Positions 27,143-35,691 of a stretch of 35,691 bases of DNA are shown in pieces; position 1 is the stretch's first letter, and every line of letters begins with the position of its first letter. This stretch comes from Spiroplasma poulsonii (GTDB lineage: Bacteria > Bacillota_I > Bacilli_A > Mycoplasmatales > Mycoplasmataceae). Location: assembly GCF_009866525.1 (NCBI RefSeq), contig NZ_CM020866.1, positions 1,311,245 through 1,346,935 on the forward strand. The letters are read 5' to 3'. The notes under the pieces were generated by a model that was not told where the DNA came from, made no database searches, and was given only the letters and a program-made list of their open reading frames with translations. A program made the translations under genes and the position numbers.

Positions 27143-27331
27143 ACATTGTTTCTAATTAACAATGTTATAAATATTGTTAAATATTGCTTATCTATTGTTA
27201 AATAAACACTGTTAATAAACATTGTTAAATATAAAAATGATAAAAATTGGCACACTGAAAAATACTATTAAGTTTAAAATAATAGTTATATAAAATAATA
27301 AATTAATAAAATATAAATAAACTAGTGTGCC
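27143..27331. repeat. iteron-like repeats and nested inverted repeats (candidate phage origin)
   Basis: ATTGTTAAATA occurs at 27173, 27194 and 27221 with variants between. AACATTGTT (27143) faces AACAATGTT (27159). Next, GGCACACT (27249-27256) pairs with AGTGTGCC (27324-27331), with an inner ACTATTA/TAATAGT pair. There is no gene here. The arrangement between coat and non-coat genes fits a filamentous-phage intergenic origin. Confidence 0.55.
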
Positions 27332-27364
27332 TTAACTAATACAAATAATTAGTTATAATAAATA

Positions 27365-27613
27365 TTAAAATCCTTTAACCATAACACGGAAAAAGTTTAA
27401 AATCTTAATGATAACAAAAATACCAAATGGAATTAAAATAATTCACGCATCACCTAAAAAGGTCATTAATTGTGGTAATACAGCATAAATTGCTTCTTTA
27501 ACTTTCATCATTGCTTGTCCTAATCCACTTCAAATAGAACCCATTCCATCTGAAATAGTAGGCGTATCTGCTGCTAAAAAATTAACCGCTGTTGTTAAAT
27601 ACATACCTAACAT
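27365..27613 (-). CDS. plectrovirus major coat-like protein, 82 aa
   Basis: ATG 27613 with AAGGAGGATAAAAAATA. It starts MLGMYLTTAVNFLAADTPTI, continues with an amphipathic section (GMGSIWSGLGQAMMKVKEAI), then a hydrophobic helix WIILIPFGIFVIIKIL and a basic end NFFRVMVKGF. This is the plan of inovirus coat proteins: N-terminal part, amphipathic helix, membrane helix, basic C-terminus facing DNA. The strong ribosome site fits a highly made protein. The preceding gene's stop overlaps its ATG. Confidence 0.75.
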
Positions 27614-27762
27614 TATTTTTTATCCTCCTTACTTTCAATTTCTTTTTTATCTTTTTTCTTTCCTCGAATTTGACGAATTTTTTGATAAATCGATAAACCA
27701 ATTCAAGCAAAAATACCTAATATAATAACAACACTAAATATTGTCGTTAATCAACCTGGCAT
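27613..27762 (-). CDS. small plectrovirus membrane protein, 49 aa
   Basis: MPGWLTTIFSVVIILGIFAW with one helix, then IGLSIYQKIRQIRGKKKDKK and ESKEDKK: single membrane segment plus very basic tail. GAAAGGAGATATATT ribosome site. Overlaps the coat ATG (stop at 27613-27615). A coat-like or DNA-contacting minor protein is likely; family unknown. Confidence 0.65.
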
Positions 27763-27883
27763 AATATATCTCCTTTCAATAAATTAAAAAATTGAAATTT
27801 GCAAACTCGCTCCGCTCGTTGTCGCTTTGCTCCATTAAAAAACATTATTGAATAAATTATCCGCTAATAAATTACGCGGAATT
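27763..27883. other. truncated upstream end of the plectrovirus segment
   Basis: No gene. Holds a locally GC-rich stretch (CTCGCTCCGCTCGTTGTCGC near 27806) and the pair CCGCTAA/TTACGCGG. Matching to known phage structure ends at 27884, where the 1152-bp repeat starts, so genes normally upstream of the coat cluster are missing. Confidence 0.4.
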
Positions 27884-29035
27884 TGGTCGTATAAATTATT
27901 TTGGGGTCTTAAATTAATATCTTAGAAATTGTGGAATAATATACCACTTACTTATTTAGATTGTATTACTTTTAATTTTATTGTCAATATATTTTTCTAT
28001 TTTTTTAAATTTTTCCACAAAAAAAATACATTTTTATTAAAGTTATTTAATTTCTTAGATAAAACTAATAAAAATATAAGTTTTTTTGTAAATTATTATT
28101 TACAAAATTATTAACTGAATAATTAAATTTATTTTCTTCTAACAATTGTTCATTAGTATTAAATAAATTAATTTTATTTTTTAATCCCATCATACTAGCA
28201 TTTAATTTATTTCTAATAGTTTTTTCACTATAAATAGCTTTTTTAATTATAGTGCCTTTTCAATAATGAGAAATATCACCTTCAATATCACAACCAATAT
28301 TATTCCATAGTGTTTGGTTTTCAATTCCTTCTTTATTATTTTTAATTAATCTAATAGTTTTATTCAAAAAAATTAATTTAGCATCGCTTATAAAAGATTT
28401 ACTATCTTCTAAACACTGTAATAATCCCTCATATTTACCATTATAAAAATTATCAACTGCTTTATGATATATTTCTCTATTTTCTTTGTTTTTACTTTGA
28501 TATGGATATAGTTTTTTAAATCTACTTGTAAGATGAAATTTATCTATTGTATAGTGAATTTTATTTTTAGGAAAATATTGACGCATAAAATTTTTAGTAT
28601 TTTTAATCCATAATGCACCATCACCTAAAATCATAATTTCAATATTAGGTGTCAATTTGAAATGAGTTTCAATTAAAGTAAATAATTTTATAAGAACTGG
28701 TTTTAAATTTGCTTCTTTTTTAAGATAATCTGGAATATTATCCATTTCAAAAACACCTAATTTATTTGCGATTACAGGTCTTTTTACAGTATATTTTTCT
28801 TCATCATACCCAGTATGTACAGTACATGCTATCGTATGTTTTTTTATCTTTTTTCTTCCTTGCTTTGTTGAATCTAACATTTTCAAATAAGTCCCATCCA
28901 TTTGAATATATAAAGTGTGTGGAATATCTATTTTTTTATTACTTTTATTAAAGTAATATTCTTCGTCAGTTTTTGCATTTTTCATAATATTAGATACTGT
29001 CATTAAACTAATTTTTACATGCTCCATAGTATCTA
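27884..29035. repeat. direct repeat copy 1, 1152 bp
   Basis: Same sequence as 29629-30780 as far as read (offset 1745), from GGTCGTATAAATT to TCCATAGTATCTA. It includes the 3' two-thirds of a Mbov_0401-type gene and ~180 bp after it. At 29036 it runs into an IS3 end instead of the rest of the gene. Confidence 0.88.
28065..29035 (-). pseudogene. Mbov_0401/UPF0236-type gene, 5' end removed by IS3
   Basis: Identical to codons ~125-447 of the intact gene at 29810-31153 (TLYIQMDGTYLK, IMILGDGALWIK, YTIDKFHLTSRF, GCDIEGDISHYWK, ending QKNLYFY). The IS3 end replaces everything upstream of the codons for DTMEHVKIS. No start of its own is likely, although an internal ATG (29027) would give 320 aa. 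Confidence 0.85.
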
Positions 29036-29630
29036 TGGATGGGTTAAGATAAATTGGACAACAATAATGTGGAGTAAGGATTATAATTAAATTAATAAAT
29101 GGAGGTGTAATTATGGCAAAGAATCATTATACCGATGAATTTAAACAACAAATTGTTAGTCTTTATAAAACAGGTAAAACAGCAAAACAATTGTCCAGTG
29201 ACTATCAGGTCGGTAAATCAACAGTTTGAAAATGAATTTATGAATTCAATAATTCTGGTTCATTTAAAGCAAAAGATAATCGAAGCCCAGAAGAAAATGA
29301 ACTAATTCATCTAAGAAAAGAAATTAAACAATTACGAATGGAAAATGATATTTTAAAGCAAGCCACACTGATAATAGGCAAAAAATAGTAATTATTAAAA
29401 ACAACAAAGAAAAATATGCAATTACTAATTTATGCAAAACACTAAAAGTTCCTAGATCAACGTTTTATTATCAATTGAAATCAAATAATCCTAAATCAAA
29501 CCATACTATTGATAATGCTGTTATCAGTATTTTCTTAAAAAGTCGTAAAAATTATGGCACAAGAAAAATTAAAGTTATGTTAGCACAACAAAATATTTTA
29601 TTATCACGAATAAAAATTAGTAAAATAATG
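29036..29630 (+). mobile_element. IS3 fragment, copy C, 595 bp
   Basis: Begins with the IS3 right end TGGATGGGTTAAG and matches copies A/B (here on the + strand) up to AAAATTAGTAAAATAATG in orfB. It then breaks off directly into the second copy of the 1152-bp repeat. The two bases TG are shared at the joint. The other IS end is missing. Confidence 0.88.
29113..29388 (+). CDS. IS3 OrfA, copy C, 91 aa (OrfB truncated)
   Basis: Full OrfA from ATG 29113 with GGAGGTGTAATT upstream to TAG 29386-29388, reading EENEL like copy B, so without the copy A stop. OrfB follows in the -1 frame but is cut at 29630 before any catalytic Asp. A free OrfA could repress IS3 transposition, as OrfA of this family can bind the ends; that is inference. 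Confidence 0.75.
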
Positions 29631-30780
29631 GTCGTATAAATTATTTTGGGGTCTTAAATTAATATCTTAGAAATTGTGGAATAATATACCACTTACTTAT
29701 TTAGATTGTATTACTTTTAATTTTATTGTCAATATATTTTTCTATTTTTTTAAATTTTTCCACAAAAAAAATACATTTTTATTAAAGTTATTTAATTTCT
29801 TAGATAAAACTAATAAAAATATAAGTTTTTTTGTAAATTATTATTTACAAAATTATTAACTGAATAATTAAATTTATTTTCTTCTAACAATTGTTCATTA
29901 GTATTAAATAAATTAATTTTATTTTTTAATCCCATCATACTAGCATTTAATTTATTTCTAATAGTTTTTTCACTATAAATAGCTTTTTTAATTATAGTGC
30001 CTTTTCAATAATGAGAAATATCACCTTCAATATCACAACCAATATTATTCCATAGTGTTTGGTTTTCAATTCCTTCTTTATTATTTTTAATTAATCTAAT
30101 AGTTTTATTCAAAAAAATTAATTTAGCATCGCTTATAAAAGATTTACTATCTTCTAAACACTGTAATAATCCCTCATATTTACCATTATAAAAATTATCA
30201 ACTGCTTTATGATATATTTCTCTATTTTCTTTGTTTTTACTTTGATATGGATATAGTTTTTTAAATCTACTTGTAAGATGAAATTTATCTATTGTATAGT
30301 GAATTTTATTTTTAGGAAAATATTGACGCATAAAATTTTTAGTATTTTTAATCCATAATGCACCATCACCTAAAATCATAATTTCAATATTAGGTGTCAA
30401 TTTGAAATGAGTTTCAATTAAAGTAAATAATTTTATAAGAACTGGTTTTAAATTTGCTTCTTTTTTAAGATAATCTGGAATATTATCCATTTCAAAAACA
30501 CCTAATTTATTTGCGATTACAGGTCTTTTTACAGTATATTTTTCTTCATCATACCCAGTATGTACAGTACATGCTATCGTATGTTTTTTTATCTTTTTTC
30601 TTCCTTGCTTTGTTGAATCTAACATTTTCAAATAAGTCCCATCCATTTGAATATATAAAGTGTGTGGAATATCTATTTTTTTATTACTTTTATTAAAGTA
30701 ATATTCTTCGTCAGTTTTTGCATTTTTCATAATATTAGATACTGTCATTAAACTAATTTTTACATGCTCCATAGTATCTA
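29629..30780. repeat. direct repeat copy 2, 1152 bp
   Basis: Second copy of 27884-29035. It continues without a break into the 5' part of the intact Mbov_0401-type gene, so this is the ancestral continuation. Confidence 0.88.
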
Positions 30781-31153
30781 AAATATCTTTATATCTTTTG
30801 TTCTCAGTAATAAATGATAATATTTTTTCTTTAACAGAATTATCTATTCTTTGTCATTTTTCAATTCCTAAAAGTTTATCCAAAGGAAAAATATATTCTT
30901 CTTTACCTGTTTCTGGATTAATTTTATAATATCTTCTTCTTTTAAAAGTTATTTTTCCATTTAAAATTACTAATGTTCTTTCAATTTTATCTTTTACTTT
31001 ATAATATTTAAATTCTTTTAAAGTTTTATCAATTTTGTAATTTTTAAAAATTCATTCATCATAATCTTCTGAACTTTGTTGAATAATTTCAATACTCTGT
31101 ATATATAATAAATTAATAAAATTATTAAAAAAATTGTTATCAACATTCATCAT
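29810..31153 (-). CDS. Mbov_0401/UPF0236-type (ISLre2-like) transposase-family protein, 447 aa
   Basis: ATG 31153 with AGAGGGTAAAAA upstream: MMNVDNNFFNNFINLLYIQS. The N-terminal third is helical and charged with ITFKRRRYYKINPETGK. Core motifs are LYIQMDGTYLKML (~156-168), IEIMILGDGALWIK, IHYTIDKFHLTSRF and GIENQTLWNNIGCDIEGDIS with HYWKGT, which carry the Asp/Glu residues of the family. Known relatives are encoded on mycoplasma integrative elements and in ISLre2-type IS; activity is unproven for many. Four TGA-Trp. The only complete copy of three here. Confidence 0.82.
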
Positions 31154-31237
31154 TTTTTACCCTCTTTCCTTAGTTCTACACATTAACACAAAAATAATAA
31201 AAATGCAAAAAAAGATATTATTTTTTATTTATTATGT

Positions 31238-31243
31238 TATAAT
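31238..31243 (+). promoter_or_regulatory. -10 box upstream of the TerS-TerL operon
   Basis: TATAAT in TTATGTTATAATTTAAGTG, about 160 bases before TerS. A T-rich stretch lies where a -35 box would be. A terminator-like hairpin follows at 31281-31306, so this may serve a short leader or be attenuated. Confidence 0.4.
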
Positions 31244-31280
31244 TTAAGTGTTAATTATTAGCAAATTAATTTAACTGAAA

Positions 31281-31306
31281 AAAGTAAAGTAATTTACTTT
31301 TTTTTA
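31281..31306 (+). terminator. hairpin with T run in the leader of the terminase operon
   Basis: AAAGTAAA/TTTACTTT stem with a 4-base loop and nine T in a row at the 3' side. It is also A-rich on the 5' side, so it may act in both directions. Confidence 0.65.
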
Positions 31307-31329
31307 TTTTGATGTAAAATATAGATAAT

Positions 31330-31356
31330 AAAAAAAAAGAACCCTGTTAAGTTCTT
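31330..31356 (-). terminator. minus-strand terminator before TerS
   Basis: Stem AAGAAC/GTTCTT, 8-base loop, with an A9 run at 31330-31338 that gives the T run on the minus strand. It would stop antisense transcription coming from the phage side. Confidence 0.6.
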
Positions 31357-31405
31357 CTGTACATGTTTTTCTCTACTTATATTTAACCATATAAAAGGAG
31401 TAAAA

Positions 31406-31804
31406 ATGAAAGAATTTAATCCAAAAACAGCAAGTTTGGCGACTTTTTATCGTAAAATAGAGCAATTTTGAGAAAATAAATCACCTAATAAACCATATAC
31501 TTTGAATGATTTAACCAATGAATTCAATCTTTCTCGCAAGTGAAGATATGATACTTATGCGAGCGAAAAGATAGTTCCTTTGCTTGAAAAACAAGTTGAT
31601 AGAATTGAAAGTGAAATAATTAATTTTATGATGAAATCACCTGATGGTGCTAAATTATATTGACAACGAGCATTTAATTATAAATATTCACTGCAAGAAA
31701 AACAGTTAGAACAAGAATTAAACTTAAATAATCAACAGCCAATAATTGTTAATTTACAAACGGATATTAGAGATATTAAAAAAGAAAGTGATAATAATGC
31801 TTAA
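31406..31804 (+). CDS. phage terminase small subunit, 132 aa
   Basis: ATG 31406 with AAAGGAG 6 bases upstream. MKEFNPKTASLATFYRKIEQ, then an HTH-like region (LNDLTNEFNLSRKWRYDTYA), a long helical middle (VPLLEKQVDRIESEIINFMM) and a polar end (QPIIVNLQTDIRDIKK). DNA-binding N-terminus plus oligomerisation helices is the TerS plan. It directly precedes and overlaps TerL by 8 bases. It would recognise the packaging site. Assignment rests mainly on position and length. Confidence 0.7.
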
Positions 31805-33257
31805 TCATTTTACTTATTTGTTAGAAACACCTTATTGGTTATTACAAAATAGTAATGTTGGTAATAAATATCCCTTTGCAAAGAAATATGAGTTAGTTAA
31901 TGAAATTAATCAAATTGGGACACGATATAGTGGTAAGACTATTTCAAATATTAAAATGTTTGGTGAATTATTAAAAATTAGTTTATTGATTAAAGAACCA
32001 ATTTGTATCATTGCTAGTATGTATTGGAGTAAAGATTTAAAAGATAGTGTATTTCAAAATATATGAAATATGTTAGATGAAAATAATATTCCTTATACTA
32101 TTAATTTATCTAATTTTACTTTTACTTTATCAAATGGGAGCAAAATATATTGTAAAGGTTTACATTCACCAAGTCGGAAAGAAAAATTAAAAGCTTTTGC
32201 TGATTTGAATAAATATAAATTAGTTATTGATTGAAGAGAAGAATGTGACCAATTTCAACAAAAAGATTTAAGTGATTTAGAGTTTGCTATTCGTGGTTAT
32301 CAAAATAAAATAACAATTAATACATGTAATCCTGAGAGTTTAAAAAGATATATTGTTGGTTATTGTAATGAATTAATGCCTTTTGATGAACAAATAATGC
32401 GTAGTAAATATGAACAAATTAAATATATTGAAAAATGAAATATGAAGATTATTATTCATTATTCTAGTTGAAGACTTAATTACGAATTACCACAAGATAA
32501 AGTTAATGAACAATTAAGATTAGAACAATTAGATATTGAAAGAGCAAGAGTATGAAGTTGAGGATTGCCCGGTAATACTAGTGGTTCAATCTTTGCAAGA
32601 TATATTGATATTATGCAAGCAACAGATATTATTCAACCAACGAAATTATTAGGTGGTGTTGATTTAGCAAACTCTACTAGTCCCAAAGGACATACAACAG
32701 CAGCGAGTTTTTGAATATATAATTCATTTGATAAAAAAGCATATAAAGTAGCAGAATATACACACTCAAATGCTACTCAACAATTTAAAGGACCATTAGA
32801 ACAAGTAAAAGATATTTTAGAATTTTACAACAATCAATTAAATCAATATTTTCATTTAATTCAGCAAGGTATATCAATTAATGTTGATGATAGTGCCTAT
32901 GCAACATTAGAAAGTTTAAATAGAGAAAAATATAATTATACTTTTGGTCAATACATGAATTTTAAACCAGCACAAAAGCAGAAGTTTAAAATAAAGCATC
33001 GTATTGAGGCAATTACAATGTTAATTAATACTAATCAATTAAAATGATTATGAGAAAAATGTCCTGTAAGTAAAACCCAATATGAATTAATTCAATGAGA
33101 AGATAAACCAGATGCCAGAGAAGAACGAATGTTAGATTTATATGATGATACATTTGATAGTGATTTTTATGCTTTACACTTTGAATTAGTACCAATGGTT
33201 AAACATAATAGTTCAGCAGATTATAAATTATGACAACAAAGGGAGTGATTAACTTAA
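31797..33257 (+). CDS. phage terminase large subunit, 486 aa
   Basis: ATG 31797 overlaps the TerS stop; an upstream TTG at 31746 lies within TerS and is less likely. The ATPase has EINQIGTRYSGKTISNIK (Walker A, residues 41-48), a Walker B-like YKLVIDWREECDQ, and ITINTCNPESLKRYI as coupling motif. The nuclease has LLGGVDLANSTSPKGHTT (first Asp), then SINVDDSAYATLESLN with further acidic residues. Length fits PBSX/phage-type TerL. About ten TGA-Trp and no frameshift, so packaging function may be intact while the following genes are broken. Confidence 0.9.
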
Positions 33258-33535
33258 TGAAAAAAGATATTTATGTAATACATGATGAGCGTGTAATAAA
33301 TGCAAAAAGACCTTATATGTCTGTTTGTGGACAAGTTAAAAAAAGACTTTGTAAAGAATTAAAAAAAGATAATATCGCAATATGTAAATTAAATTTATAT
33401 AACGAATATATTAAGAAATATCAAAAAGTTAAAGTATGTGTACAAGTTTTAGCAAATGAACCAAATTTATTAACAGTAAATATTATTAATTATGCACTTA
33501 TTTTAAAATTAAAGGAGAAAAATAATAATGAATAA
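33257..33535 (+). CDS. small basic phage protein, 92 aa
   Basis: ATG 33257 overlaps the TerL TAA (TAATG) and has GGGAGTG upstream. MKKDIYVIHDERVINAKRPY, then SVCGQVKKRLCKELKKDNIA and a beta-like KVKVCVQVLANEPNLLTVNI. Overlaps the portal ATG by 8 bases. Basic, four Cys, no family recognised. Its place between TerL and portal suggests a packaging accessory. Confidence 0.6.
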   Translation: MKKDIYVIHDERVINAKRPYMSVCGQVKKRLCKELKKDNIAICKLNLYNEYIKKYQKVKVCVQVLANEPNLLTVNIINYALILKLKEKNNNE

Positions 33536-34918
33536 TACTTTCCCTAGTTTACCAAATTTAAATGATATTAATAGTGTTTTAAAATTTTATAATTATGATT
33601 GAACTATTAATTTAGCAAATATTATTGCTCGTCATCAAATGCGATTAGTAAATGGTAAAGATATTTTATTTAAATCTCATCGTAAAGACATTTTAGAAAA
33701 ATTAAACTGATGATATGAAACTTATAAAATAAAAGAAAAATTAGATAAAAATGAATTAACAGCAAGTTTAATGGGTAAAACAATCTTTGGTTTATTAGAG
33801 ACTAATGACGGCAATATTGATTTATGAATTAACCCTTTTAACTTTACATCACGAGTAAGTAAAATAAATGAAATTGAACAAGGTGCTGATATTTGATTAA
33901 ATTATCATCAAAGTGATAGTGGATTTATATTAAATTTAATTTGTACCAAAGATAAAATAGTTATTAAAGGTTGACCAAAAAATAATGAAGTAGTTGTTGG
34001 ACAAAGTAAAACACAAATTAAAGATGATGTTAGACCTGTTTTAGTACAAGAATTTAAAACAAATTAGGTATTGTCCCTTTTTGAGAAATGATTAATGAAC
34101 CTAATCCATTATTTTTATCAACTTCAACAACATTAAACCCTTGACCTACTATGACAAATTGTTATAAATTACAATTTGATTTAGAAGATAGTTTTAATAT
34201 TAAATCAAAAGAAAGATGAGCAAATCGTACGCATTGATATGGAATATTAGATGATGATTTAATGACTGCTTATAACAAAGGCAATAAAAAAGTATTGCAA
34301 GATGTATTTGATGATATTTTTATTCAATCAGGTCAATCAGCCGTAGATGGTCAATTATCACAATCTTTACAAGTGGTACAAGGTACACCAACCTTAGAAA
34401 CATATACCGAAGACCAAAAATCAATTATTGAACAAGTATACTTAGTATGTCATTTTTCTAGTCCTTTTGGTGATAAATCAGATAATGACCAAAATAAAAC
34501 ACAATCTTTATTAACTAAAACCAAAGATTTAGAAAAACAAGCATATTTACAAGCATATCGTAAACAATATTATACAAAGATGTTTGATACTGTTTTAAAA
34601 TATTATGGTTTATGAGATGGTGTTGGTGAACGACCTTATGGTTTTGATTTTGTTAGTGCTAGTTTAGTTGACCAAATGCGACAAAATGAATTAATTACTG
34701 CTAGATTAGATAATGGCACAATGGAACCAATAAGAGCAATTACTGAATATGATAATATTGATGAATTAGAAGCAAACAAATATTTTGAAAAAATAGAAAA
34801 ATGACAAGATAAAATGCAAACCAAAGAAATTGAACATAATAATAAATTACTAGAATATGATGAAACTGGTAATAATCAAAATGCCTTACAAGGTAGAACA
34901 GAAATTAAGGAGAATTAA
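33528..34918 (+). pseudogene. phage portal protein, one frameshift
   Basis: ATG 33528 with AAAGGAGAAAAATA: MNNTFPSLPNLNDINSVLKF onward to TAG 34065-34067. The -1 frame continues as KLGIVPFWEMINEPNPLFLS and runs through KTQSLLTKTKDLEKQAYLQA and DFVSASLVDQMRQNEL to TAA 34916. Joined it is ~464 aa, with the mixed-beta N-terminal wing, an NEPNP hinge and C-terminal clip/stem helices of portals. The break lies at AAAACAAATTAG and fits loss of one A. Position after TerL supports portal. Confidence 0.65.
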
Positions 34919-34921
34919 CAA

Positions 34922-35691
34922 ATGAGTAGAATTAATCCCGGAGTTATCGAAGAATTAAGAAGACAAGCCCACGATACTTTAATAGATATCAGAGAAAACA
35001 TAAAAGACAATCGTCATTGAATGGTATTTCCTTTTAATGTTTATAGTTCATATATCCCTGATACTGAAACAGGATGAAAACCTAATAATGCAAAACCAAG
35101 TGATTATGGTAGTTATTCACGCATATTTGATAATATGGAAAGTACTATTGCTCAATGACAAAATAGTTTAAAAATAGTACAAAAATATAAAGGTGAAGAA
35201 ATTAATATATTAACGATTGATGATTTTAATAAACAGCCAATTAATTCAACTATATGAGCCAATAATGAAACACCTTTTGCTATAAAATTAAAAGATGAAA
35301 ATAATAATGTTTATTGAAAATTAATTGATGGTGAAAATATTTATGATATTAATAGAATGCTAGAATACTTAAAGCAATATAAATTAAGTTATTTTATGAA
35401 TAATGATAATAAAGCAGATAATTTTTATACTAAAGAAGTTAAGGTTGGGAAATATTGAGATGCTTATATGATTGATGATAGAAGTTCAATTCAATTTGGT
35501 GAAGCTAATTTGAACAAGTATTTACTCAACAATCAACTGAAAGACAATATACTTTATTAATTTTAGATGAAGATGTCAATAAATTAAATATTAATGATTA
35601 TTATAATTTTTATACTGTATTTAATGACCGTGGTTTAAATATTGGTGGGGGTAATATTAATTCTGCACCACAAGATAGACAATGATTATAT
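34922..35691 (+). pseudogene. phage structural protein after portal, frameshifted, runs off the window
   Basis: ATG 34922 with AAGGAGAATTAACA. MSRINPGVIEELRRQAHDTL, aromatic beta-rich middle (HWMVFPFNVYSSYIPDTE), then RSSIQFGEA near 35505. From there only the -1 frame makes sense: FEQVFTQQSTERQYTLLILD to the window end (APQDRQWLY), while frame 0 stops near 35560. One T is probably missing in AATTTG. No domain is recognised; place suggests a minor head or neck protein. Confidence 0.55.

Noticed and set aside
27173-27231. CRISPR-like array
   Set aside because: Repeat unit is only 11 bp with irregular spacing and no cas genes nearby; iteron or origin reading fits better.
27929-28114. 61-codon + strand frame in the 3' part of the Mbov_0401 repeat (also at 29674-29859)
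   Set aside because: Lies across the end of the minus-strand gene and its downstream DNA, is doubled only because of the repeat, and has no ribosome site.
31746-31799. TerL start at TTG 31746
   Set aside because: It would overlap TerS by 59 bases and has no ribosome site; ATG 31797 gives the usual 8-base overlap.
33528-34918. Programmed frameshift in the portal gene
   Set aside because: The site AAAACAAATTAG is not a good slippery heptamer, and neighbouring late genes show similar random breaks, so decay or error is simpler.
1-35691. Window as a circle (both ends in type I late genes, same strand)
   Set aside because: The first and last bases share no overlap and the genes at the two edges are different ones, so circularity cannot be claimed.

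Overview
The window reads only with TGA as tryptophan: almost every real gene contains in-frame TGA codons (about ten in the Zot-like ATPase at 24966-25979, several in TerL). With the very low GC content and the phage and IS types present, this points to a Spiroplasma, probably of the citri group. The species is inference. No rRNA, tRNA or CRISPR was seen. Only two loci look like ordinary host genes: a HAD phosphatase (6025-6873) and a cobalamin-riboswitch-controlled membrane-protein gene (7060-7484), which is cut by an IS. The rest is mobile DNA in several layers.

Layout. (1) 1-5600 is the end of a 'type I' tailed prophage: decayed late genes on + (connector/tail-like, tail fibre, two membrane proteins) converge on an intact early operon on - (RHH-like, RuvC-like resolvase, RecT, coiled-coil protein, three small genes). 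GC-rich hairpins and a 79-aa gene follow. (2) 6025-7484 holds the host genes. (3) 7485-22685 is a 15-kb block bounded by two direct IS3-family copies of 1215 bp each. Inside are two oppositely oriented pieces of a second, 'type II' prophage. The left piece (- strand, 8700-15822) runs from a major capsid protein (MCP) fragment through a 531-aa protein, fibre protein, membrane protein and portal-like protein to a gene split by an IS5-family element. The right piece (+ strand, 16107-21470) runs from small early genes through resolvase, OB-like protein, scaffold, full MCP and 532-aa protein to a truncated fibre gene. About 2.4 kb is shared as inverted arms around a 3.2-kb centre. (4) 22686-23821 is a 5'-truncated Mbov_0401/UPF0236-type transposase-like gene. 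(5) 23995-27762 is a plectrovirus (filamentous phage) remnant with a Zot-like assembly ATPase, a coat-like protein and small membrane proteins, plus a 28-bp perfect inverted repeat around an opposite-strand gene. (6) 27884-31153 has two copies of a 1152-bp sequence separated by an IS3 fragment; the second copy belongs to an intact 447-aa Mbov_0401-type gene. (7) 31406-35691 is the start of a type I-like late operon: TerS, TerL, a small gene, a frameshifted portal gene and a further frameshifted structural gene that runs off the window.

The most notable observation is that the last ~85 residues of the type II MCP resemble a repeat of spiralin, the Spiroplasma surface lipoprotein. Second is the inverted-arm arrangement: inverting the centre would join the full MCP start to the longer, fibre- and portal-bearing arm. 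Third is the cobalamin riboswitch, unexpected in a genome-reduced mollicute.
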